From: Bacillota bacterium
GTDB taxonomy: Bacteria > Bacillota > Clostridia > Lachnospirales > Lachnospiraceae
DNA length: 24,303 nucleotides
Assembly: GCA_023415595.1 (NCBI GenBank)
Contig: JAEZJW010000182.1
Coordinates: 1-24,303 of the forward strand
Direction: 5' to 3'
Part shown: positions 7,729 through 15,009 of the stretch, piece by piece
How positions within the stretch are numbered: position 1 is the stretch's first letter
Layout of the letters: the number at the start of each line of letters is the position of its first letter
Program-made: the position numbers and the translations under genes
Notes under the pieces: generated by a model
What the model saw: only the letters and a program-made list of their open reading frames with translations
What the model was told of the DNA's origin: nothing
The model's database searches: none

Positions 7729-8034
7729 TTATTCGTCCGGACAGCAGCTTAAAATTATTTTTAATTCATCAATAACAGCTATAATGCCTTTTTTGCTCAA
7801 TCTGTAATAGACTTCCTTTTCAACCTTTTTTGACACCAAAACACCGGCTCTCTTTAGTAATGACAGATGCTCTGAAGCAGTCGACTGCGCAATATTAACC
7901 CTGTCAGCAACTTCGGTAATATTATGCTCACCATTATCATTAAATACATTTAGCAGTATTTCCTGTCTTTTTTCATTCCCAAGAGCTTTAAAAAAATCCG
8001 TAATGTTTTGGTTAAATAGTTTACTATCATTCAT
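7729..8034 (-). CDS. ArsR/SmtB family transcriptional repressor
   Basis: A 101-residue winged-helix repressor of normal length. The DNA-binding unit runs about residues 38-66, with recognition helix NIAQSTASEHLSLLKRAG, followed by a wing VSKKVEKEVYYRL. C97 and C98 in ILSCCPDE at the C-terminus are candidate metal or metalloid ligands; this tail is common in ArsR proteins paired with permease/thioredoxin-like genes. The start ATG has AGGA about 10 bases upstream. A consensus promoter and an inverted-repeat operator lie just upstream, fitting autorepression. The inducer is inferred only. Its usual partner genes are missing or decayed downstream, and the next intact - strand gene is the glycyl-radical enzyme. 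Confidence 0.88.
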   Translation of the reverse strand: MNDSKLFNQNITDFFKALGNEKRQEILLNVFNDNGEHNITEVADRVNIAQSTASEHLSLLKRAGVLVSKKVEKEVYYRLSKKGIIAVIDELKIILSCCPDE

Positions 8035-8071
8035 AGCATCTACATCCTCATATTGTATTTTGTATTAATAC

Positions 8072-8095
8072 ATAGTCAAATCCCGATATGACTAT
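8072..8095. promoter_or_regulatory. ArsR operator
   Basis: Inverted repeat ATAGTCA-N10-TGACTAT with further symmetry inside (AAATCCCGATAT). It starts directly downstream of the -10 box at 8096-8101, over the expected transcription start, the classic place for a repressor to block its own gene. A separate perfect palindrome TGTATTAATACA lies at 8061-8072. Confidence 0.65.
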
Positions 8096-8124
8096 ATTAT
8101 AATAATGTACCATTCTTTTGTCAA
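8096..8124 (-). promoter_or_regulatory. Consensus sigma-A promoter of arsR
   Basis: Perfect -35 TTGACA (8124-8119) and perfect -10 TATAAT (8101-8096) on the - strand with a 17-base spacer. This is as strong as a housekeeping promoter can look, as expected for a tightly repressed gene. Confidence 0.9.
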
Positions 8125-8299
8125 GGAAATTATTACAATTTAACAAATTACTGGTATTGACTATGGGATGATTAAAATTGTGTCAAAAGATAACGGTTGA
8201 CGAATACATACAAAGCTATGAGCAGTCGCTTATTAAATGATGTACTTGCTGTCTGAGGTCAAGAATAGACAGATAAATCAGCCTCAAAGGGCTTGAATC
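8125..8299. other. Intergenic stretch with no recognised gene
   Basis: Between the arsR promoter and the hairpin after the MATE gene I see no ribosome site followed by a coding frame and no clear family remnant. A weak CTGTCT/AGACAG inverted repeat lies around 8250-8275, with nothing to support a function. Confidence 0.4.
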
Positions 8300-8347
8300 A
8301 AAGGTCTTCAACCTTCGGTCAGAACAACCGATTGCTGAAGACCTTTT
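8300..8347 (-). terminator. Probable terminator hairpin after the MATE gene
   Basis: An 11-bp perfect stem (AAAGGTCTTCA, 8300-8310, with TGAAGACCTTT, 8336-8346) and an inner CGGT/ACCG pairing. It lies just past the MATE stop. The T tract is short on both strands (TTT on -, TTTT on +), so efficiency is uncertain. Confidence 0.55.
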
Positions 8348-8358
8348 ATATTCAGAGC

Positions 8359-9753
8359 TTACGCATCCTTATCCGAATCTGTTTCTACGCTGCAATACTT
8401 TAGGGTAGCAGCATGATGATTATCCAGAGCTCTCATCTCAATAAATATGAATACGGCTGTGATGATTGATGCAATCAGATCGGATAAAGGGCCGGCTGCT
8501 AATATTCCGTCCAAGCCATAAAATTTTGGCAGAAGGATTAAGGCCGGGATTAATATTAATACTTGTCTGGAAAGACCCAACAACGAGGCGTGTCTGGGCT
8601 TTCCAACAGCCTGGAAGTAATTTGAGGATACAATCTGAAAACCGATGACCGGTAAGAAAATTAAAAACCTCTTTGTAGCTGTGATACCAAAAGCTATCAG
8701 CTCAGAGTCATCATTGTTGAATAGATAGATCAACTGTTCCGGAAATAATCTGGTAATGATCCATCCTAACAAAACAATCACTGTTGCGAAAACAACTGCA
8801 ATATGATAGGCCTTTTTAACTCTGTCATATTTCTTGGCACCATAATTGTATCCGATGATAGGCTGAACCCCTTGATTGATGCCAAAGATCGGCATGATAA
8901 TTAGGGTTATAATACTATTTACAATTCCCATGCCTGAGATTGCGATGTCGCCACCGTAGATGCCTAAATTTTTATTCATAATAAAATTCAGGACACTGGC
9001 AGCCAGCTGCATACTAAAGGGAGCAGTTCCCAGGGAAATGATATGGCCAACATAGGAGGCTTTTAATCTCAGATATTTTGGCTTGAGCTTTAATAAGCTC
9101 TTACCACGAAGGAAATATGCCAGTACCCAGAAGGCTGAAATTGCCTGTGAGAGGATGGTAGCAAGGGCAGCACCCCTCATTCCCCAATGGAATACAAAGA
9201 TAAAAATGGGGTCCAGGACAGTATTTACTGCTGCTCCGATTAACATGGTGTACATAGCAATCTTAGGATTACCTTCCGACCGGATAAAATTATTCATACC
9301 CATACCAATGGATTGGAATACTCCGCCAATCAGAATAATCTGGAGATAATCCACAGCATAGGGCAGAATCTTATCACTGGTACCCATTAGTAAAAGAAAT
9401 GGTTTCAGAAAGATTAAACCAATTACTGATAATAGGATGGAAGATAGGATAAGTAAGACCAGCGCATTACCAAAGATACCTTCAGCTTCTTCTTTCCTGT
9501 TTTCTCCCAGACGAATCGATACTAAGGAATTCGCTCCGATACCAATCAACATGGAAAATGCCATCATAATCAGCATAACCGGAAAGGCTACCGTGGTCCC
9601 GCCAATACCGAGTGATCCTACACCATGTCCTATATAAATTCGGTCTACAACATTATATAAAGCATTTACCAGCATTCCAATAATAGCAGGAACCGAAAAC
9701 CTGATTAATAATTTTGATACCTTTTCTTCACCTAATTGCTTTGATCTGTCCAT
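8359..9753 (-). CDS. MATE family multidrug efflux transporter (MepA-like)
   Basis: A 464-residue polytopic membrane protein of normal MATE length with about twelve hydrophobic segments in two homologous halves. Typical pieces are KLLIRFSVPAIIGMLVNALY with VVDRIYIG at the N-terminus, GIGANSLVSIRLG around residue 72, NNFIRSEGNPKIA in the middle, and GINQGVQPIIGYNYGAK in the second half. It would export cationic drugs using a Na+ or H+ gradient. The ATG is preceded by AGAGGAG at 7 bases. It lies 83 bases downstream of a MarR regulator on the same strand, so the regulator most likely controls it. Substrate unknown. Confidence 0.92.
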   Translation of the reverse strand: MDRSKQLGEEKVSKLLIRFSVPAIIGMLVNALYNVVDRIYIGHGVGSLGIGGTTVAFPVMLIMMAFSMLIGIGANSLVSIRLGENRKEEAEGIFGNALVLLILSSILLSVIGLIFLKPFLLLMGTSDKILPYAVDYLQIILIGGVFQSIGMGMNNFIRSEGNPKIAMYTMLIGAAVNTVLDPIFIFVFHWGMRGAALATILSQAISAFWVLAYFLRGKSLLKLKPKYLRLKASYVGHIISLGTAPFSMQLAASVLNFIMNKNLGIYGGDIAISGMGIVNSIITLIIMPIFGINQGVQPIIGYNYGAKKYDRVKKAYHIAVVFATVIVLLGWIITRLFPEQLIYLFNNDDSELIAFGITATKRFLIFLPVIGFQIVSSNYFQAVGKPRHASLLGLSRQVLILIPALILLPKFYGLDGILAAGPLSDLIASIITAVFIFIEMRALDNHHAATLKYCSVETDSDKDA

Positions 9754-9836
9754 TAGTACACTCCTCTAGTATGATTGCTTGTTTCGTATTTTGCATATTG
9801 TTATTAGTGAAATATTAGCCGTAAGGGTAATCATAT

Positions 9837-10283
9837 CTATTTTCTCATAGTTTCATCTTTAAAATTATCAATGCCCCTTAATAAATAATTCTTAAATAAT
9901 ATGGCTTCTTCCTCCTTAAAACCTTTCAGAAGTATATTGTTGTTTGCTTCTTTGATCTCTTCCAGATAAGACAGGACACTGTTGGCATTTTCTGTAAGCT
10001 TAATGATATAAGATCGTTTATCTTCCTGATTTGGTAATCGTATAATCCAACCCTGGGCCTCTAAGCGGTCAATAATACCTGAAATTGTTGGCCTGTCGCA
10101 GTCCAGCTTCTCCGCAATAACTGCCGGAGACAATCCCTCATTTTGATTGTTATAAGATATTACCTTTAATACGGTAAACTGGCCGGGGGTAAGGTTGTAA
10201 GCACTTAAATTATTAGTTAGATTATATTTTGACATCATAGCTGCCTTATGAAGAATATATCCGATATCATTATCCAAAATCAT
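9837..10283 (-). CDS. MarR family transcriptional regulator
   Basis: A 148-residue winged-helix protein of normal MarR length. The recognition region LSPAVIAEKLDCDRPTISGI and the wing with the conserved D-R pair (NQEDKRSYIIKL) lie at about residues 50-97, with dimerisation helices at both ends. MarR proteins repress efflux or detoxification genes and release DNA on binding a small phenolic or drug-like ligand. It sits upstream of the MATE exporter on the same strand, and tandem palindromes overlap its own promoter, so an autorepressed marR-MATE operon is the natural reading. Start ATG has AGGTGG 4 bases upstream. Confidence 0.92.
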   Translation of the reverse strand: MILDNDIGYILHKAAMMSKYNLTNNLSAYNLTPGQFTVLKVISYNNQNEGLSPAVIAEKLDCDRPTISGIIDRLEAQGWIIRLPNQEDKRSYIIKLTENANSVLSYLEEIKEANNNILLKGFKEEEAILFKNYLLRGIDNFKDETMRK

Positions 10284-10302
10284 ACATCCACCTCAATTAT
10301 AG

Positions 10303-10331
10303 TTAGTATACGAATTATTAGTATACTAACT
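10303..10331. promoter_or_regulatory. Tandem palindromic MarR operator
   Basis: Two copies of TTAGTATACTAA, one perfect (10318-10329) and one with a single mismatch (10303-10314), 15 bases apart. Together they give a larger perfect inverted repeat with 11-bp arms, AGTTAGTATAC-N9-GTATACTAACT (10301-10331). They cover the -10 region and the start site of the marR promoter. Confidence 0.75.
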
Positions 10332-10351
10332 AATGTGCGGGTGGTTGTCAA
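10323..10351 (-). promoter_or_regulatory. marR-MATE promoter
   Basis: On the - strand, perfect -35 TTGACA (10351-10346), a 17-base spacer and -10 TAGTAT (10328-10323). The -10 box lies inside the palindrome, so bound regulator would exclude polymerase. Confidence 0.7.
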
Positions 10352-10428
10352 TCTTATTTTTCATAAAATAGCTTAATAGAGTTCAACTTATGTAAAGAAG
10401 AGGACTTACAGCATAAAAATAGTTAGGA

Positions 10429-10456
10429 TTGAGATTATTATGTAACCTGCTATAAT
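10429..10456 (+). promoter_or_regulatory. Promoter of the cyclase-like/acyltransferase-esterase operon
   Basis: -35 TTGAGA (10429-10434), a 16-base spacer and perfect -10 TATAAT (10451-10456), about 100 bases upstream of the gene at 10558. Confidence 0.6.
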
Positions 10457-10557
10457 ATAGTGATATATAGGTGTTTATATCCTCCCATATGAATTAAGAA
10501 TATTCTATAAAGTACATAGAGCCCGAGTATGATGATAAAAGTCAGGAGGAGAGCTAT

Positions 10558-11541
10558 ATGAAAGATTTTAAGCTGGGAAGTTTATTACCAAATCGAGATA
10601 AATCAGTAATCGAATGGTTGTTAAATTCAGATCCTTCCATCCGTTGGCAAGTGATGCAAGATATTACAAAGGAGCCTGAGGAGAAGGTTAAGGCAGAGCG
10701 ATCGAGAATTGCAGCAGTGGGTTGGGGATCCCAACTCATCAATATGCAATCTAAGGAAGGTCATTGGTGGCCCGACCTCGATCCCTGGCCTTTGAAGAAT
10801 ACCTTATTTACACTGGTAATGCTGAAGGATTTTGGATTGGACCCTGCCAGTAAAGAAGCGAAACAAATAATCGTAAGGGTCCGCGATAATGTTACTTGGT
10901 TATATCATAACAACAGTCCCTTCTTTGAGGGTGAGACGGAACCTTGTATCAACGGCAGGGTGCTGGCAGTCGGAGCCTACTTCGGAGAAGCTCAAAGTAG
11001 GTTGGTCGATCGTCTGCTCAGCGAGCAGTTGGTGGATGGAGGATGGAATTGTGAGGCTCCACCAAGCAAGCATTCTTCCTTTCATAGCACGATATGCGTT
11101 TTAGAAGGGCTATTGGAATATGAAAGGTTTCATGGCGCCGACTCTGCGGTGACGGAGGCTCGTTCTCGTGGACAGGAATATCTTATGAATCGGGGTATGT
11201 TCAGAACCCGGTCAACAGGCAAAGTAATTGACAGCAGTTGGACACTCTTCTCATATCCGACGACCTATCATTATGATATCCTTCGGGGTCTTGATTATTT
11301 GCGAAGTTCCAATACACCCCCTGATGATAGAATTTTGGAGGCGATAGAACTAGTGGCGATGAAGCAGCAGCAAAATGGAAGGTGGCTGCTTGAGAACCCG
11401 CATCAAGACCGCATTTCTTTTGAACTGGAACAGGAAGGTTCGAGCAGCCGTTGGAATACGCTGCGTGCTTTGAGAGTTTTAGATTATTTTAGTAATGAAG
11501 GTCAGAGAGCAGACTCAGCTGACATCAATTGGAGGAAGTAA
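10558..11541 (+). CDS. Squalene-cyclase/prenyltransferase-like alpha-barrel protein of unknown function
   Basis: A 327-residue soluble protein with a repeated helical pattern of the squalene-cyclase/prenyltransferase alpha-barrel type. Three QW-like motifs (Q-x4-5-G-x-W) can be seen: Q64-W70 (QSKEGHW), Q157-W163 (QLVDGGW) and Q270-W276 (QQNGRW region). The chain is about half the length of a true squalene-hopene cyclase and has no DxDD catalytic motif, so cyclase activity is not supported; such proteins are often annotated only as prenyltransferase-like or hypothetical. AGGAGGAGAG precedes the ATG. The next gene starts 4 bases after the stop and its ribosome site lies inside this gene's end, so they are cotranscribed and probably coupled. 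Confidence 0.7.
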   Translation: MKDFKLGSLLPNRDKSVIEWLLNSDPSIRWQVMQDITKEPEEKVKAERSRIAAVGWGSQLINMQSKEGHWWPDLDPWPLKNTLFTLVMLKDFGLDPASKEAKQIIVRVRDNVTWLYHNNSPFFEGETEPCINGRVLAVGAYFGEAQSRLVDRLLSEQLVDGGWNCEAPPSKHSSFHSTICVLEGLLEYERFHGADSAVTEARSRGQEYLMNRGMFRTRSTGKVIDSSWTLFSYPTTYHYDILRGLDYLRSSNTPPDDRILEAIELVAMKQQQNGRWLLENPHQDRISFELEQEGSSSRWNTLRALRVLDYFSNEGQRADSADINWRK

Positions 11542-11545
11542 ATGT

Positions 11546-13342
11546 ATGAAATTAATTGAGCTTTGTAACATGCTGGAGATACCATATGAAGTGCAGGAGA
11601 AGATACTTGAGTGCGAGAAAAATATAGATTTTAATACTATGAACGAAGAGCTCGCGCAAATGATGCACCCGGAAGGATGGGAGGGTGCGCTTGAACGCAT
11701 GAAATGCCAGTTAGAATCTGATGAGGATGGAATGAAAATATTAACCTGTCAGTTAAAGTGTGCTTGTGTTGTTTATGATCAATACGAGAAACTTGGCATA
11801 TCGAAAGATATATTTATCGCTACGATGAAATTTTTCACCAGATTTCTCCGGGACCATAAGGATAGACACGGATGTTACCGTTATGTCTGGGCATGGTGGG
11901 CAGTTCGTCAAATATCAATGGTAGAATATCGAATTGGGGAGCTTGAATATGAAATGAAAATTGTTAATGGTAAGCGTCTGATTGATTTGCATATTCCGGC
12001 GGATGCTGATTTGACAATGGGTAAGCTACGCGAATCCTACTTAGAAGCATTAGATTTTTTTGAGAAGTATTATCCGGATTTTATTGGAAGTGATATGGTT
12101 TGCAGTTCATGGTTACTTGCACCGTCATTAAAGTATGTTTTGCCTGATAACTCAAGAATCCTGCAATTCCAGAGATGGTTTGATATTGATCATACGGAGG
12201 ATAGCTTAGGGTTTATGGATTGGGTTTATGGAAGCAGAGATATTCCCATAGAGGAATTACCGGAGGACACCTCCCTGCAGCGCAAGCTTAAACCTTATCT
12301 GCAAAATAATGGTAGGATAGAGTGGGCTTCCGGAAAATTGGTCTCTGATCCTTTTTGTAAAGTAAAGGAGAATTGTATGGCGAAAGAAATTAAGAAATTA
12401 ACAGATGCTTTTAGTAAGAATAAAGAATTTAGAGCGGTTCCGGAGGAATACAGAATCGAAAATGAAAAAAAAGGTATCATCGAAAGCTTACGATATCATG
12501 TACCAAATTTGGAAAGTGGCGATACGAAGCATTTGAATGTTTATCTTCCTTATTGCTATAACGCAGCTGATTCGAACAGAAGGTATAATGTTTTATATTT
12601 GATGCATGGCGGTGGAGAGGATGAAAATCTCTTATTTGGCGGTCCCGGAGAAAACAGAGAGCTAAAGAACATCTTGGATCATATGATCGCTAATGGAGAT
12701 ATGGAACCACTTATCGTTGTTACACCTACCTTTTATGGTGTGAAAAATAACTTGAAGAACGATCCTGCACGATCTTTTGTGGCAAATGTTAATCATCCGC
12801 TTCCTATTGTGGAAACCGAATATTTTCATGACGAATTAATGAATGACATAATACCGATGATAGAAACGAAATATCATACCTATGCAGCTTCCGCTGATAA
12901 GGAGGATTTGAAAGCCTCCCGTGAACATAGAGCCTTTGGAGGATTTTCTATGGGCTCGGTAACTACCTGGTACGTATATATAAATTGTCTTGATTATTTC
13001 AAATACTTTATACCCTTAAGTGGTGACTGTTGGGCATTAGCTCAGAAGGCGGAAGGCAAAATGGCAAAAGAAACAGCTGAATACCTGGCAAAGGTTGCAG
13101 AAGATGCGGGTTATACTCCTGAGAATTACTACTTACTCTGTGCTACCGGTAAACAGGATATTGCTTATCCGAACATGAAGCCTCAGATGGATTGTATGAA
13201 AGAATTATCCGACAGCTTTATCTATTCATCGGATACGAGGAATGGTAATTTCTATTTTATTGAATGTGAAGAGGGTGTACATGCCTGGCATTGGGTTAAT
13301 CAGTACATCTATGATATACTGCCTGATATATTTAGGAACTAG
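11546..13342 (+). CDS. Acyltransferase (DUF5596-type) fused to a feruloyl-type esterase
   Basis: A 598-residue reading frame joining two usually separate proteins. Residues 1-277 match the acyltransferase-domain proteins of Lachnospiraceae with a GNAT-like fold: LCNMLEIP start, FFTRFLRDHK, WAWWAVRQISM, RIGELEYEM, IDLHIPADA, and the usual end LPEDTSLQRKLKPYL. Residues 278-598 are a CE1-like feruloyl/xylan esterase with LNVYLPYCY, YLMHGGG, the nucleophile S468 in GGFSMGS, and likely partners D538 (GKQDIAYPN) and H579 (GVHAWHW). No signal peptide is visible. The start is set by GGAGGAAG at 11531; an upstream in-frame ATG at 11495 lies inside the previous gene. At the junction an intact AAAGGAG (12364-12370) precedes an in-frame ATG at 12377, so the esterase can also be made alone. 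The two-gene ancestry is clear; whether the fusion is real needs checking (see findings). Confidence 0.85.
   Translation: MKLIELCNMLEIPYEVQEKILECEKNIDFNTMNEELAQMMHPEGWEGALERMKCQLESDEDGMKILTCQLKCACVVYDQYEKLGISKDIFIATMKFFTRFLRDHKDRHGCYRYVWAWWAVRQISMVEYRIGELEYEMKIVNGKRLIDLHIPADADLTMGKLRESYLEALDFFEKYYPDFIGSDMVCSSWLLAPSLKYVLPDNSRILQFQRWFDIDHTEDSLGFMDWVYGSRDIPIEELPEDTSLQRKLKPYLQNNGRIEWASGKLVSDPFCKVKENCMAKEIKKLTDAFSKNKEFRAVPEEYRIENEKKGIIESLRYHVPNLESGDTKHLNVYLPYCYNAADSNRRYNVLYLMHGGGEDENLLFGGPGENRELKNILDHMIANGDMEPLIVVTPTFYGVKNNLKNDPARSFVANVNHPLPIVETEYFHDELMNDIIPMIETKYHTYAASADKEDLKASREHRAFGGFSMGSVTTWYVYINCLDYFKYFIPLSGDCWALAQKAEGKMAKETAEYLAKVAEDAGYTPENYYLLCATGKQDIAYPNMKPQMDCMKELSDSFIYSSDTRNGNFYFIECEEGVHAWHWVNQYIYDILPDIFRN
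12364..12379 (+). promoter_or_regulatory. Internal ribosome site and start codon for the esterase half
   Basis: AAAGGAG followed six bases later by ATG (12377-12379), in frame inside the fused gene and exactly at the start of the esterase domain. This is what the start of a separate downstream gene looks like, so an independent 321-residue esterase is likely to be translated. Confidence 0.7.
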
Positions 13343-13398
13343 GGAACCGGACAACTATTTTATGCGTCTAATGATATATAAAATAAAGGAGGGTTTTT

Positions 13399-13686
13399 AT
13401 GAGATTAGGTCTGATTATGTTGTTAATACTCATTGCTTCATTTCTGGTTACCTTCTTGCTAAACCGAATGTTTAGTAAGAAAAGGTATATGAAATATATT
13501 CCGGTTATGATATTAGCTTCCTTAATGATATACAATTTTATTACCATGCAAAGTGCTTCAACCGAAGGCTTTGAGGATTTAGGAAGATTCATTATGGGAA
13601 TGTTTTTGTTGGCTGCGAGTATAAGTTCACTGATAACAGCGGTAGCTTTTGATCTGTATCATAAAAGTATAAACCGTATAAAATAA
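13399..13686 (+). CDS. Small membrane protein, unknown family
   Basis: A 95-residue, strongly hydrophobic protein with three likely membrane segments, about residues 2-21, 34-51 and 63-85, and a basic patch (RMFSKKRYMK) between the first two, which should face the cytoplasm. I do not recognise the family. AAAGGAGG lies 6 bases before the ATG, and the gap from the esterase stop is 56 bases, so it is probably the last gene of that operon; a terminator follows directly. Confidence 0.7.
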   Translation: MRLGLIMLLILIASFLVTFLLNRMFSKKRYMKYIPVMILASLMIYNFITMQSASTEGFEDLGRFIMGMFLLAASISSLITAVAFDLYHKSINRIK

Positions 13687-13697
13687 AAATTTTGATG

Positions 13698-13730
13698 ATC
13701 AGCCCTGGACTTGGTGCCAGGGTTGATTTT
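13698..13730 (+). terminator. Rho-independent terminator after the small membrane protein
   Basis: An 11-pair stem ATCAGCCCTGG / CCAGGGTTGAT (one G-T pair), an eight-base loop and a TTTTATTTG tail, starting 12 bases after the stop codon. Confidence 0.85.
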
Positions 13731-13797
13731 ATTTGTGCTAAAATTGGCTGAATATTGCATTCAAAATTCCGGGTATTAAAAATTGTATAAAATACAA

Positions 13798-13826
13798 TTG
13801 AATAAAACTGGAATTTATGGTATTAT
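13798..13826 (+). promoter_or_regulatory. Promoter of the VOC gene at 13958
   Basis: TTGAAT (13798-13803), a 17-base spacer, and TATTAT (13821-13826). It leaves an untranslated leader of roughly 125 bases in which I see no riboswitch-like structure. Confidence 0.55.
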
Positions 13827-13957
13827 CTTAATACATACATTTGTTTCAAGTTAACAATAGTTAATAATGCTTCAGATGTTTTGTTTTAGACACAGGGTTG
13901 TGGTAACAAGGATGGCCTATTGTATATGTTGGTTACAATGGTAAAGGAGGCATTTTA

Positions 13958-14380
13958 ATGAGTAATTATAGAAATATCAAATCAATCTATATTAACCTAC
14001 CTGTAAACGATTTGGATAAAACCAGAAGCTTCTGGACCAAACTGGGCTTTGGTTTTAATGAGCTCTTCAGCGACGACAAAGCACTCTGTTTGATTTTGAA
14101 CGAAGGTAATACATATGCCATGTTGATTAAACATGAGTATTTCAGCACATTTACCAACCGCCCGATTACAGACGGATCTACTACCCAGGTGCTTCTGGCA
14201 ATTGATGTGGGAAGCCGGTCCGATGTTGATGAGATCATGAGGATTGCACTTGAAAATGGTGCAACTCGCTATCTGGAACCGGCCGATGAAGGCTGGATGT
14301 ATTATGACCGTTTCTCGGATCCGGATGGACATCAGTGGGAAGTAATGTATGCTGATGACACATTTCCTCAGCAGGAATAA
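13958..14380 (+). CDS. VOC (glyoxalase/bleomycin-resistance) family protein
   Basis: A 140-residue VOC protein with two beta-alpha-beta-beta-beta modules: YINLPVNDLDKTRSFWTKLGF at the start of the first, and GWMYYDRFSDPDGHQWEVMY in the second. VOC proteins include glyoxalases, drug-binding resistance proteins and dioxygenases; this one most resembles the uncharacterised, lactoylglutathione-lyase-related group. The first metal position that is His in glyoxalase I is Asn here (YINLPV), so glyoxalase activity is doubtful. AAAGGAGG precedes the ATG. Single-gene unit with its own promoter and a terminator. Confidence 0.85.
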   Translation: MSNYRNIKSIYINLPVNDLDKTRSFWTKLGFGFNELFSDDKALCLILNEGNTYAMLIKHEYFSTFTNRPITDGSTTQVLLAIDVGSRSDVDEIMRIALENGATRYLEPADEGWMYYDRFSDPDGHQWEVMYADDTFPQQE

Positions 14381-14434
14381 GTGGGAATGAATATAACATG
14401 ACATTCGGTCAATGTAATATATGATTTTATGATA

Positions 14435-14462
14435 TTAGCCGCTCATTCGAGCGGCTAATTAC
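14435..14462. terminator. Terminator between two convergent VOC genes
   Basis: Perfect 10-bp stem TTAGCCGCTC / GAGCGGCTAA with an ATTC loop. The + strand tail is TTACTTTTAT. Being between convergent genes it may serve both. Confidence 0.7.
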
Positions 14463-14469
14463 TTTTATA

Positions 14470-14898
14470 TCAAATATTATTCTCAGTGTCACGGGTGAAC
14501 TGCCAGGTGATACCGAACTTATCGATGACAGCCCCGTAGCAGTCGCTCCAAACTGTTTGTTGAAGATCCATGATTACTTGTCCGCCGTCGGATTTAAGAC
14601 GATTAAAAATGCGAGTAATTTTATCTTTGTCCTTCACATTGTAAGCAAGGCTAAAATTATCACCTTGAGTAATGGGCATACCCGGCGGGCAATCGGAGAA
14701 CATAAGATCATGTCCTTCAATGCTTAAGAAGGTGTGCATTACATGATTTTTAACTTCTTCGGGCATGGGAAAGTCTGAAGCATTATGGAATTGTCCAAAG
14801 GTCATGATGTTCTGCTTTTGGCAGCCAAAAACCTCTGAGTAATATTCTACAGCTTGGCGACAGTTACCGTTGAATCTGAGATACGCGCTTAATGACAT
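14470..14898 (-). CDS. PhnB/YjdN-like VOC family protein
   Basis: A 142-residue VOC protein of the PhnB-like branch, recognised by the start SAYLRFNGNCRQAVEYYSEVFG, the pair GHDLMFSDCPPG, and the ending SDCYGAVIDKFGITWQF. The biochemical role of this branch is unknown; older annotations as a ubiquinone methyltransferase are not credible. The ATG at 14898 has AAAGGAG at 8 bases; a GTG three codons upstream overlaps this site. It is divergent from the WYL regulator, with both promoters in one 111-base gap carrying a palindrome, so the regulator probably controls it. Confidence 0.85.
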   Translation of the reverse strand: MSLSAYLRFNGNCRQAVEYYSEVFGCQKQNIMTFGQFHNASDFPMPEEVKNHVMHTFLSIEGHDLMFSDCPPGMPITQGDNFSLAYNVKDKDKITRIFNRLKSDGGQVIMDLQQTVWSDCYGAVIDKFGITWQFTRDTENNI

Positions 14899-14946
14899 TG
14901 AAAACACTCCTTTCTATTTGTGATAGGATTAGTATACCCCACGAAA

Positions 14947-14966
14947 GTTGACAACTGTATGTCAAC
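14947..14966. promoter_or_regulatory. Palindromic operator in the divergent VOC/WYL promoter region
   Basis: Perfect inverted repeat GTTGACA-N6-TGTCAAC. Its left arm is the -35 box of the WYL regulator promoter, and the - strand -10 candidate TATACT (14936-14931) for the VOC gene lies just beyond it. It is a natural binding site for the WYL regulator. Confidence 0.6.
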
Positions 14967-14976
14967 ATTATATACT
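14948..14976 (+). promoter_or_regulatory. Promoter of the WYL regulator
   Basis: Perfect -35 TTGACA (14948-14953), 17-base spacer, -10 TATACT (14971-14976), 34 bases before the start codon. Confidence 0.8.
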
Positions 14977-15009
14977 AAATAATAAAACTTGATTAAGGAC
15001 TGATGTAAT

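Noticed and set aside
13827..13957. Possible riboswitch in the leader of the VOC gene
   Set aside because: I found no convincing multi-stem structure, terminator or known aptamer core in this stretch.
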